Origin: Diphasiastrum complanatum
Lineage: Eukaryota; Streptophyta; Lycopodiopsida; Lycopodiales; Lycopodiaceae
NCBI GenBank assembly: GCA_029204225.1
Contig: CM055103.1
Location: 38,528,954 to 38,592,953, forward strand
Reading direction: 5' to 3'
Length of the DNA stretch: 64,000 nucleotides
Below, in pieces: positions 23,301 to 33,399 of this stretch. The notes under the pieces are model-generated. The model was not told the origin of the DNA. It made no database searches and worked only from the letters and a program-made list of their open reading frames with translations. How positions within the stretch are numbered: the first letter of the stretch is position 1; each line of letters opens with the position of its first letter. A program made the position numbers and the translations under genes.

Positions 23301-24254
23301 CGGAACACCCTTGTTGACATGTATGCAAAATGCGGGTGCCTACAGGATGCACGTGAACTGTTCAACAATGTGAGCGAACGAAATGTGGTTTTGTGGAATG
23401 TGATGATTACAGGATATGCACAGAATGGGCTTGGCAAGGAGGCCCTTGCTATGTATGAGCAAATGCAGCAGGAAGGAGTTCAGCCAAACAAGGTCACATT
23501 TGTTGTTCTCCTAAACTCATGTGCCAGCATTGCAGCCCTGCAACAGGGCAAGCAGCTCCACTCGCACATTATAAAGAGAGGCTTTGAGTCGGATGTGATT
23601 GTACAGAGCACCCTTGTTGACATGTATGCAAAATGCGGATGTACAAAGGACGCCCGTGAATTGTTCAACAACATGAGCGAACGAGATGTGGTTTCGTGGA
23701 ACGTGATGATTGCGGGATATGCACAGAATGGGCTTGGCAAGGAGGCCCTTGCTCTCTATGAACAAATGCAGCAGGAAGGCGTGCAGCCAAACAATGTCAC
23801 GTGTATTTGTGTTCTTTCTGCATGCAGCCATTCTGGCCTAGTAGATGAAGGTCGTCAACTCTTTGATTCCATGTGTAAAAATTTTGGTGTTACACCAACC
23901 TTGGAACACTATGCATGTATGGTAGATCTTCTAGGCCGTACAGGGTGCCTGGTTGATGCTGAGGATCTCATTATGAAATTGCCAAATCAGCCTGATAGTT
24001 TGGTTTGGAGGACTTTGCTTGGTGCTGCTAGAAATTATGGCCATGTGGAAATAGGAAGACGTGCCTTTGATTGTGTTGTGAAGTTAGAACCAGAAAATGC
24101 CTCAGCTTATGTGCTGCTATCAAACATTTATGCAGCTGCTGGTAGGATGGATGAGGTAGCAAAGATAAGAAACGAAATGAAGCACATAGGTGTAAAAAAG
24201 TGCGGGGGTGCAGCTGGATTGAAGTTGATAACCAAGTGCCTGCCTTTGTCATAG
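20315..24254 (+). CDS. PDF-PPR fusion protein, copy 2 (8 exons, 916 aa)
   Basis: Exons 20315-20591, 20778-20857, 20980-21118, 21235-21320, 21621-21777, 21919-21998, 22196-22338 and 22466-24254 join in frame with the same sites and phases as copy 1. Exon 1 encodes MALTTPIAMAIAGGGLCC and a Ser/Arg-rich leader. PDF modules: LWKQFFRDPSQWWDKR with PDFEHK; LWEEFFSDPSQWWDNR with PDFTHK; LWQEFFSDPSQWWDNR with PDFKHK. The PPR tract has the same four 303-bp units but differs from copy 1 at several expected base-selecting positions. One base is missing near 24190 relative to copy 3, so the frame ends in CGGAAGLKLITKC; the E-type words RGCSWIEVDNQVPAFVIGD lie in the adjacent frame, open to 24433. Organellar RNA binding is inferred. 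The start is the ATG aligned with copies 1 and 3; a second ATG 21 bases on could also serve. Confidence 0.84.
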
Positions 24255-24364
24255 GTGATACAAGTCATCTACAAAGCAAGGAGATTTGGGCTGAACTGGA
24301 TAGATTGGTGGGGTTGTTGAAGTCTTATGACATCAACTCAACAACAACGAGTCAACATTCATGG

Positions 24365-24430
24365 AAGATCAAGTATTACTATAGACCCTACTATCAGAAG
24401 ATCAAGTATTACTATAGACCCTGCTATCAG
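24365..24430 (+). repeat. 33-bp tandem duplication at the end of copy 2's shifted frame
   Basis: The unit aagatcaagtattactatag... occurs at 24365 and 24398 (33 bp, 11 codons, KIKYYYRPYYQ in the frame of the E-type remnant). Homology to the other copies stops just before it, so this marks the 3' break of copy 2. Confidence 0.85.
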
Positions 24431-24433
24431 TAA

Positions 24434-25787
24434 GATGAACATTGGAACAAAGGAGATATTAAGTAAAATTTTGATTGCCATACAAGATAATAATAAACAA
24501 AGGAAACAAATACAGAATACAAGAATGGTAAGAATGGAAATGGAAAGAAATGAATAGTAAAATGGGCACTTGTTTGATTTTATCATGATTCGTATAGTCC
24601 ATTAGAAAAAGAAATTGATTCCAAAAGGGCCTTGTAAGAAATCGTGCCTTAGTAGGAGAATGTTAGAGAGAGAATAACAAGATAACCGAAATTTTTTCTC
24701 ACTTTTTTAGTTTTTGTTGCTGCGTGCCGTCTAACTTGTGTGGTTGGCTCATTTTTTGAAGTATATTAACAATGCACATGAACAAAGCGTGCTGTCAAAA
24801 AACAAAACACGCGCCACAAGCGGGAGAAAATTCCCTCCAAAATTTCATGTGTAAAGGAATACACAACACCTAAAACCCATGATCAATATTTGTAGATCGA
24901 AGATTTACATAAATAGAACCTCTAGTATTTTAGATTTTTTCAATCATGTTGTCACACTAATTTGCGTTTTGAGTCTTCTCAAGAATAACTTTGAGTAGCT
25001 TTGTGAGGAAGTTTTAGCAATGTGGGCTCATGTTGCAGCTTTCTATTGATGCTATATGTTTTGTTCTTGCAGGTGTTGATTGCTTTTCATAGACTTCAGG
25101 TTTATTGTTATTCTAGTCCCTCTTAGATTAATAAATCATATTGTTGTAAATAATGTAGTTGATGTTTCGAGCTTCTTGGTTGAGTAAGATGTTCCCTCAT
25201 AAATTTAAAGTGATAATTTTACCTTTTTAACTTTATTGGATTGTGATATGGGATTCGAGCAATAGAGAATAGTCTAAATTTTCAAACAAAATTAAGCTCA
25301 TATATGTTATTTTTTCTTGGTACTGATATGTACAGACAATTGTTGAGATGAGATATCGTTATCAATCGAGAATCTACATTTTTGGTAAGAGAACTTATCT
25401 ATCCTCGCATGGTTCCGATATGTACAGATATTTGATGATGTGGCATAAGTTATATTTGACTTTGTTACAAATGTCTATATTAGAATAACCACCTCTTTGT
25501 GTAGGATTAAGGGTTTGAAAGACAATGCTAAACCTTGTAGAGGTTCCAATCTTCTTCTCTTAAAATATAAAAATTAAAAAAACTTGAAGTTGAATCTGAA
25601 TTTTACTTTTATGCTTTTTTCAAATTTGAAAATGCAAATTTAAATAGAACTCAATTATAAAATAAAAATATAAGCTATATATATATATGGAACCATATAT
25701 AGGATATGATCATTTCATCATATTTGATGCAAATAAATCAATTTTGTTTTTTTATCTCATCTCTAGCAGAGTTCAAATAAAAAAGTA
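24434..25787. other. AT-rich intergenic DNA
   Basis: No coding content, RNA gene or element end recognised. It separates copy 2 from a truncated LTR. Confidence 0.55.
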
Positions 25788-26786
25788 GATTTGTGACAGG
25801 CGAAAAAGGCGACACTACCCTACAAATGCAATAAGTGCCTTTATAGAAAAGCGAAGGCACCCTGTAAATCAAATCTTAAGGCATTTGTCAGAGTGTTGCA
25901 TTTTTCGCATTTTCACCAACGTTCATTTCAGCGAAGGTTGACGTCGCGGCCTTCTCACGCTCATTCCATGCACTGTGCAAATAGATTTGACAACGACAAC
26001 AGCCACCCACGATCTTCCACAGACAACACATCCACTTTGTACCTTCTTCATCTACACACCTGTAAAATTATGTATATGTTGAATACCATCTGCGTATTAA
26101 TAAATCAACACATGTGAGAAACAAAAAACAAGCATAACAACATCATAAGCTTGTCAAAGATAGACGTAGTAGATGCTTTCGTGCATCGATTCTTTGTATT
26201 GTCAGTAATAGGCTTATCGTCTTTTTACAGATTGGATTAGCTTTGTGAAGCACGCGGTTTCGTCCGCTATTGTCTTGTGTTCACCTGCATTATTGATTTG
26301 TATATTTTGCTATACTCAATTTGATTACAGCTCTATTTGTTCTACGTTCAGATTTGTGTCAATATTGCTATGCTTTTCTTCATTTTGTCTGACTTTCTTA
26401 TTACTTAATCTGGTAGTTTGTTCGTCACGAATTATTATTAGTCTAGTTGTTCGCGACTAATATTTAGTTTTGCCTTTCGCGACTGATTATCAGTCGAGCT
26501 CAGTCTAGCTCTTCGCGAATAATTCGCGACTGATAATTTGTCTAGCTGTTCGTGACAAATTATCTTTTTGATGTTTTGTTGCTTAATGTTTGGCTACGTA
26601 ATTAGATCGAACATGATTTCTATCACTAACGTTCTGTTTGTGTCTGATAGGCGTAGTCATGCTTAAGAAAAGAGTGAGATAGCTCATTCTACTGCGCACG
26701 TTTCTTTTTCGAGTTTTGAGTTCGTTTCTTTTCGTATTCGTTTCTTTTCGAGCTATTTTCGTTTCTCACACCCCTCTTTCCCAACA
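25788..26786 (+). mobile_element. 5'-truncated LTR of the copia B family
   Basis: From gatttgtgacaggcgaaaaa to the final cccaaca this segment is collinear with 29938-30954, the inner and right parts of the copia B LTR. They share ggcaccctgtaaatcaa, ccacccacgatct and gcacgcggtttcgtccgcta. The first 140 bases of the LTR, including the TGTTGG end, are missing. No primer-binding site follows the CCAACA end, so it is a solo or 3' LTR remnant. Confidence 0.8.
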
Positions 26787-26949
26787 CTAATGACAATAGC
26801 CAACTGATGTTCAAACTACTAATCATGAATTGTGTACCATTGTTGATGCTTACAAAACAATGTTCCCTTTAATTCAAGGGCAATCTTCCAAGCTGTTGTA
26901 TTGGTTGTAGTATGAGGTTCGTCGTTGAGAGTGTATCCTCACCTCAACA

Positions 26950-26956
26950 GAGAGAG

Positions 26957-27016
<60 letters not shown>
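26950..27016. repeat. (GA)n microsatellite
   Basis: A GA run of about 66 bases with one interruption (gc at 26958). It may lie in the 5' LTR of copia A, whose left end I could not place. Confidence 0.97.
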
Positions 27017-27019
<3 letters not shown>

Positions 27020-27435
27020 CTGAAGTGAATCTGATAGAGTTTTATAAGAAAAGATGAAAGATACAATACAAAGAAAATGACTCTTTTTTATGGATTTGAA
27101 AGGTGAGCCTTCTTCACTATGATTGGCCAGACTTCAATGGAAGGATTCTAATCCAAGCCCAGTTAGAATTAAAGTAGAACTATTGTGTTACTGTACTGTG
27201 GGTCCTATTAGTAGATAAGGGTCAGTTGGCCTTGCCACGAGACGAGTCGACGGGACACGCGTTCCATCAACGGCAACCTGGACCATGCATGGGTTGTCTG
27301 AGTGAAGAACTATATGTATAGTGTATTTTCATTTTGAGAAATATGGTTGCTACGTGAGCTTGGTGTGGAGAGTGTTTTTCTGTCGGTGTTACTGTGTAGC
27401 ATGATCTGTGTTCCTGTTCGAAGCAAATTCTAAGT

Positions 27436-27447
27436 TGGTATCAGAGC
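27436..27447 (+). promoter_or_regulatory. Primer-binding site of copia A
   Basis: TGGTATCAGAGC is the standard plant copia priming site, used with initiator methionine tRNA. It comes directly after the 5' LTR, which ends near 27434. Confidence 0.85.
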
Positions 27448-28559
27448 CGTATAGGGAGTGTACATAGTACAGTGTCGCCATTGAAGAGAGCTTCGGGAGA
27501 AGAGAAGTCTTCTGAGAGTTCGGGGCTTACGACGGGTTGAAGACAGAAAGAAAAGCACTGGTGCACAGCTTTTAGCATACAGAGGCTTGCCAAGCTCGAA
27601 ACTGTAAGAGGATTCGGAGACAGGAGTTGTCTGCTGAATCGGAACTCAAGACAAACGGAATTCTAAAATTCTGTAGGGAGGCTGCTTGGTGTTTGCGATT
27701 GGTGTGCATTCAATCAGATACCGATTGACAAACGATTTGAAGTAGTGGATTCCTTGGTGTAGGGAGACTTCAGAGAAAGAGGATTTGCCTGTTGAAGAAC
27801 TGTATAAAGGCTACCAAGTGCCAAGAAGGGTGCAAAAACCCTGGCTTAGGGTTTACATGTGTAAAATTGTGGATCTTCCACTGTAGAAGATCTTTTTCAG
27901 AGTTGTAAAAGCTTGTTGGAGGGCGTCCTGATGCAAGAGAAAGATTCCTAAGAGGCCATGGAAGGTCGTGTTGTGGATAGAGTGCTGGATCAACTTATCC
28001 TTGGGTGGCAGCCATATCTTAAAGCTTGAGAAGATAGTAGGATAACTCGTGGAGGAGGAGGAAGCCAAGAGGAGCTCGCACGCGTCTACGAGCGCTAATT
28101 GCGTAGTGGCCCAAAGGGGCTAGCGTATCCACGAGAGTGTATTGGCGCGTGCGGAGATTCTTGACCATCAGATCAAGCCTGACAATCATCTACGGTTGAG
28201 ATATTTGGGTTGTGGATCGTGAGATGCAAAGAGACCGTTGGATCTCCTTAAATCCATGAGAAACTTCAATAGAAAGGGCCGAAGGGCATTTGGCCATTCA
28301 ACTTCAATAAAAATCTCCACTTTGAAATTGGAGTTGGGTACCAATTTTCTTGAAGGTTGAAGTTACTTCAATAAGAAGAAACAAAAATAAGAAAAGTCCC
28401 GATTTTTGGTCCTTTATCCGTTTTGACCCAAACGAAAGGCTATAACCTCCAAACGAAGGACACCCAGACTGTACCTACAAGTACGGCACCGCAAAACAGA
28501 GTGATTGTAGCCGAGAAAGTGTTCGGAGCGGAGAGTCCATTTTGAGTGAAAGTAGCAAA

Positions 28560-29353
28560 TTGGATGAGATTTCCAACTATGGAGTGTGAAAATTCAAAAT
28601 GAAAAACATACTGATAGAGAAGGAGCTGGGGGATATCGTTAAAGCATTTGATAGAAGAGCAAGAAGAGCCTTGACTTATATCAACTTGTCAGTAAAGGAT
28701 CATATCATTACCCACATTTGTGATGCTGTTACACCTAGACAGACATGAGATGTGCTAAAAGAGCAGTTCGAGATGTCAAATCCTTCAAGAATCATGTTTT
28801 TGAAGTCAAAACGAATAGTGCCTGCATGGAACAAGGAGAGCACATTTAGACATACATGACCATAATCAAGACAATGAGAGATGAACTACATTATATTAGT
28901 GAGCGCATACGTGATATTGAGCTGGTGCACAATGTATTGTGCGGCATTGCAAAATCTTATCAGATGTTTGGAAGTGGAATAGCATCAAGAGACAGATTGC
29001 CAACCTTTGACGAGCTCACATGAATCTTGATGTAGGAGGAGCAACGATGAGAAATGGTGAAAGCTAGACGTCAAAATTCTAACGATCAAGCACTTGCGAC
29101 ACGCCAAAAACAAGGCAAAGGCAAGGGCAAGAAGAAGTCTAAGCAACAATTCACCAAGACTCAGGAGGATGAGGGATCTTCCAACGAGACAAAAAAGAAG
29201 GGCAAATGCTTCCATTGCGGCAAAAAGGACCATTGGAAGAGCGAATGTCAAAATTTTTTGGCGGAATCAAGCAAGGGGAAACCAAAGCAAGCAGGTAACC
29301 TTGTCGATGAGGGTGAGATTGAAGACTCTAGCATCTTCATATCAACATTGTGA
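28560..29353 (+). pseudogene. Copia A gag
   Basis: The frame opens with LDEISNYGV, a stop, then KFKMKNILIEKELGDIVKAF. The stop (TGA, 28587) replaces the Trp expected in the NYxxW motif of DUF4219/UBN2-type gag. More stops follow near 28747 and 28858. The last part, 29054-29353, is open and ends in a CCHC zinc knuckle, CFHCGKKDHWKSEC. The capsid part is therefore inactive while the nucleocapsid part is intact. Confidence 0.82.
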
Positions 29354-29367
29354 TCTAATCAAGATGA

Positions 29368-29640
29368 TCAAACATGGTACATTAACTCAAGAGCCACAAG
29401 ACACATGACAAGTAACAAAGATTGGTTCATCAGCTTGAGATAGTTGGATAATGGAACGTCTGTTTCACAAGCAAATGGTGATGTGTGTAAGATCAAGGTG
29501 ATAGACACTGTTTTCATCCAACTACCTGATGGCAAAAGCAAGACGATCAAGGAGGTACTTTATGTACCAAGTTTGAAAAAAAATTCTACTTTCTGTTGGT
29601 GTCATTACTGATCAAAAGTTGAAAGTAGAATTTGCCCATG
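29368..29640 (+). pseudogene. Copia A protease fragment
   Basis: WYINSRATRHMTSNKDW is the copia aspartic protease active-site block, where DSGAT is usual. Here Asp reads Asn and Gly reads Arg (GAT to AAT and GGA to AGA), so it is catalytically dead. VLYVPSLKKN follows, then a frameshift. Confidence 0.8.
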
Positions 29641-29795
29641 ATCGTTGCTTTGTGAAGGATGTGAACCAAAGTTCAAAGTCGTTGTGGATGGTATAAGAGA
29701 GCCCAACACTAAATTGTACAGGTTGAATGCCTCAATTAGGGGGCAACATGGGCTTATCTCGTCCATTCCATCACAAACTGAACTGTGGCATAAAA

Positions 29796-30954
29796 TGTTG
29801 GATTTATTTCCTCTACTCTCATAAATCCCATTTTAATCTGCCTCCATTCATGTTGCATATTTACTCACGTTGTCGCGCAGTCTGCATATTTACATGTAAA
29901 TTCTAACAGGCGAAAAAGATGACATTGTGTTTTTATACGTGATTTGTGACAGGCAAAAAAGGCGACACTGCCTTTCAAAATGTCGAAAGTGCCCTAGGAA
30001 ATGTTAAGGCACCCTGTAAATCAATCCTAAGGCATTTCGTCAGAGTGTCGCATGTTTCGCATCTTCACCAACGTTCGTTTCAGCGAAAGTTGATGTTGTG
30101 GCCTTCTCACGCTCATCCCATGCAATTGGGCAATCAGATTTGACAACGACAGCAGCCACCCACGATCTCCTACAGACAGCACATCCACCTTGTTTTTCAT
30201 CTGCACACCTATAATATTGTGTATACATACTGGATACCATTTTGAGTATTTAGCTTGACGAGATTGATTGATCACAGGACGATTGATTAAGAGATTGAAG
30301 ATCAAGTGTCTGTAAATTCAGCATCAGCAGCTTATCAGAGATATACGAAAGTAGATGCTCTGCGCATTGATTCTTTAATTGTCAGTAATAAGGTTTCATT
30401 CCTTTATAGATTGAATTAGCTTCGTAGAGCACGCGGTTTCGTCCGCTATTGTCTTGTGCTCTACTGCATTATTGAAATGTATATTTGATATACTTAAATA
30501 TGATAACAGCTCTTTGTGTTGCGTTCAGATCTGTGTCAGTATCGCTATGCTTGTTTTTCATTCTGTCTGACTTTTCCGGTTGCTCAATTTGGTAATAGAC
30601 GACTAACATTTAGTCTTGTCTTTTTTCGTGAATCATTCACGACTAATTATCAGTCGAGCCCAGTCTCTCTCTTCGCGAATCATTCACGATAAATAATTCT
30701 TCTGATACTTTATTAACAAATGTCTGGCTACGTAATCAGAGCGACCGTGGTTTCCGTCACTAATGTTCTGTTTGTTCTGATAGACGTAGTCATGCTTAGA
30801 AAAAGAGTCATATAGCTCATTCCGCTGCGCACAAACATTTTTCGTTTGAGTTTCGTATCTCGTTCGTGTCTCGTTTCTCGTTCGTGTTCGTTTTCGTCTT
30901 AGAGCTATATTTCGTTTCTCACACACGACACTCTCTTATTCTCTTTTTCCAACA
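29796..30954 (+). repeat. 5' LTR of copia B
   Basis: 1159 bp, starting TGTTGG and ending CCAACA, perfect 6-bp inverted ends of the TG..CA type. It is followed at once by a copia primer-binding site. It aligns with the truncated LTR at 25788-26786 and, at its start, with the minus-strand LTR ending at 48523. Confidence 0.9.
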
Positions 30955-30967
30955 TGCTATCAGAGCT
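30955..30967 (+). promoter_or_regulatory. Primer-binding site of copia B
   Basis: TGCTATCAGAGCT follows the LTR end directly. It differs by one base (G to C) from the usual TGGTATCAGAGC site. Confidence 0.8.
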
Positions 30968-31110
30968 ATTTTCATAGCTTGATAAGCTTCTACATTACAA
31001 GACTCTACTAGCTGATAGAGTAATTGTTTTCTTGTTCTGTATTTTCAGTATCAGATTTTCATACTTAAGTCACTGATAGTTTTCCTTATCACTTAGATTA
31101 ATTCTTCCAC

Positions 31111-31773
31111 ATGGATTCCCAAGGGAAAGCCAGTCCTATTATGGACAAGCTTGATAGAGCCAATTACCATCTGTGAAAATTTAAGATGAAAATTGTACTA
31201 ATGGCTAAAGAATTGTATGACGTAGTTACAGGTACAGAAGGAAAACCCGAAGCAGACGACGCAACAATCGCCAGATGGAAGCTAAAGGATGGAAAGGCTT
31301 TCGCGTTGATCATCCTCAACATCACGGATACCCAGATCGGCCATGTATCCGAGGCTCAGACATCGAAAGAAGTCTGGGACATCTTGAGCACACTATACGA
31401 AGTGCGAGATATAGCTTCCAAGCTACATCTCAGAAAAAAATTCTACTTCCTCAAGATGACAAATGATGATTCTCTACAGAATCACATTAATCAATTCAAG
31501 AACCTGCTAAGACAAATGGCCGCTGTCGGATCCGTCATAGACGATCAAGACACAGTGATGCAACTGCTTACAAGCTCTTATGACAGTTGGGTGATGATCA
31601 TCACGACTCATCCAGAATTGACTCTTTCGAGAGTCATCACTATGTTGTTGCAAGAAGACATGCAGATGAATGAAGCCTCAAGTTTCTCAGCTGCTTCTCA
31701 TGCCTTGTACACCAACAAGAGCATGACAAAGCAGAAGAAGAAGAAAGACCCGAAGGAATCAAAGCTAGTCTAG
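31111..31773 (+). pseudogene. Copia B gag, capsid part
   Basis: It starts with ATG at 31111 (MDSQGKASPIMDKLDRANYH), then a TGA at 31173 at the conserved Trp of the NYxxW motif, then an open 195-codon frame of UBN2 type (VWDILSTLYEVRD, LHLRKKFYFLKM, QHINQFKNL-like block). It ends at a TAG at 31771. One reversion-sized change disables translation from the normal start. Confidence 0.85.
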
Positions 31774-31797
31774 AAACCAGCTCAGCACAAAGAACAG

Positions 31798-32283
31798 TTG
31801 AATCCGCAGACAAAGAAGAAGCTGTTTTGCAGATATTACAAGCGAAACAACCACGAAATTCAAGACTGCCGGATACTTCAAGCGAAGAAAAACAGCAAGG
31901 GGCAGTCGAATCAAGTGGAAAATGCAGCTGCAGAAGCTACACAACCTATTCAAGAAGCGGATCATGATGCCTTCATGACTAGCCATCAAGGAGCATCTGG
32001 TGACAGTTCTTGGTTCCTGGATTCCGGAGCCACTCAACATATGACTAGCCTCATTGGCTGTTTCGAGTCCTATACATACACCTTACAGTACCCAAAATAT
32101 GTCCACCTTGGTGACAATAGCACACAAGCTATTAAAGGTGAAGACACTATAAGATTAAGCTTTGCAAATGATCAGTCTAAGCTACTCTCTAAAGTCATGT
32201 ATGTACCAAATTTATCTGCGAATCTGCTCTCTGTAAGCAAAATCACAGATCTAGGACATAGAGTAGAATTCGAATGTGATTAG
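31798..32283 (+). pseudogene. Copia B zinc-knuckle region and protease
   Basis: The nucleocapsid motif reads CRYYKRNNHEIQDC, where CRYCKKxGH...C is usual: the second Cys is Tyr. The aspartic protease site WFLDSGATQHMTS is intact, and VMYVPNLSANLLSVSKI follows. The frame stops at 32281. The same Cys to Tyr change is present in the related minus-strand element at 60650. Confidence 0.85.
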
Positions 32284-33399
32284 TGTAAAGTAGTTGATAG
32301 GACAGACAAGATCCTAGCACTCGGAAAGAGCCATGAATATTTGTATAAATAAAGTCATTGCTTTTCTGCCTCTAGTCAGGCACTCGTCAGTACTTCTATT
32401 CATGCAAATAAAGGTTTACTTTGGCATTATAGACTTGGTCATTTAAATCATGCTGCTGTACAACAACTGTCTAGACAATCTATTGTTTTTGATCTCAACT
32501 ATCCTCGCGAAAAAGTCGAGTTACATGTCTGTCAAGACTGTCTAGTTGGTAAACAGACTAGGAAACCATTTAAATCAAGCCATCAACATATTGCTAGAGG
32601 ATTGTTAGATGTTGTACATTCAGATATTTGTGGCCCGATGAAAATCCTTCGCTGAAGGATGCCAAGTATTTTATAACCTTTATTGATGAATTTTTCAGAA
32701 GGACTACGGTGTATTTTATAAAGAAGAAATCAGAAGTCTTCAACTGCTTCAGAATCTTTAAGGAGCGTGCAGAGAAGAAGACTGGAAGGATGATCAAGGC
32801 CCTCATATCAGACAACGGTGGAGAATATATCTCTATCGAGTTTAAGGAGTATTGCCAGAGCCAAGGCATTGAGTAGCAATTTATCACTCCTTACAGTCCT
32901 CAGACGAATGGCTTAGCCGAGAGGAAGAACCGTACTCTGGTTGAATCTACCAAATGTATGCTATCGCATGCATCGTTGCCCTTGGAGATTCTAGGCTGAA
33001 GCTGTCTCCACTGCAGCCTACGTCCAGAACAGATGTTTGACCAAGGCTCTCTCAGTCAAGACACCCCACGAGGTGTGGACAGGCTCTAAGCCTTCTTTGA
33101 AGAACCTAAGAGTGTTTGGGTGTATTGCCTACGCGCAGATCCCAAAAGACACGAGGAAGAAATTGGACTTCCAAGGTCTCAAGACTATCCTGATCGGATA
33201 TACTTCATCTGATAATACCTATAAGTTGTATGATCCTGATACCCAGCAAATCTTGTATAGTCGAGATACAGTCTTTATCGAGGATCAGTTCGTCTACTAC
33301 AAAGGCAAGGATATTGCTCAAAAAGAACCTTCATCACCTGCCGTTGACACGACAGTCCGAGCTTCTGGCTCAGGGTTGAAGGGTAAACCTAAACCCTAG
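32284..33399 (+). pseudogene. Copia B integrase, broken
   Basis: GAG-pre-integrase (LLWHYRLGHLNHAAV, CQDCLVGKQTRKPF) is followed by the integrase core with HSDICGPM, TFIDEFFRRTTVYF, DNGGEYIS and YSPQTNGLAERKNRT. Stops occur near 32653, 32874 (TAG before QFITPY) and 32996 (the Trp of RFWAEA reads TAG), and a one-base insertion lies near 32983. The C-terminal part from 33037 is open (TPHEVWTGSKPSLKNLRVFG). Confidence 0.85.

Larger units (their letters stand above)
27017..29795 (+). mobile_element. Copia A: decayed Ty1/copia element, cut by copia B
   Basis: A TGGTATCAGAGC primer-binding site at 27436 (complementary to the 3' end of initiator methionine tRNA, usual for copia) marks the right end of a 5' LTR; its left end is uncertain. 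A leader of about 1.1 kb is followed by gag (28560-29353) and protease (about 29368-29600). Sequence stops at an LWHK word of the GAG-pre-integrase region at 29795, exactly where the copia B LTR begins, so copia B inserted here and the rest of pol is not seen. Confidence 0.8.
29796..33399 (+). mobile_element. Copia B: LTR, gag, protease and integrase; no reverse transcriptase
   Basis: The order is LTR (29796-30954), primer site, gag (31111-31773), zinc-knuckle/protease (31798-32283), and integrase (about 32284-33399). The frame stops in the region after the integrase (SGLKGKPKP) and no reverse transcriptase, RNase H or 3' LTR follows, so the 3' half is lost. It interrupts copia A. Several stops and one frameshift break pol. 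Confidence 0.85.

Noticed and set aside
27436-27447. TGGTATCAGAGC words as possible tRNA genes
   Set aside because: They match only the 3' end complement of initiator tRNA and sit next to LTR ends, so they are primer-binding sites. No cloverleaf is present around any of them.
29796-30954. Copia B LTR and the 25788-26786 fragment as the two LTRs of one element spanning copia A
   Set aside because: The left fragment lacks its 5' end and has no primer site, the DNA between them is copia A in its own order, and copia B's own internal region follows the right LTR.
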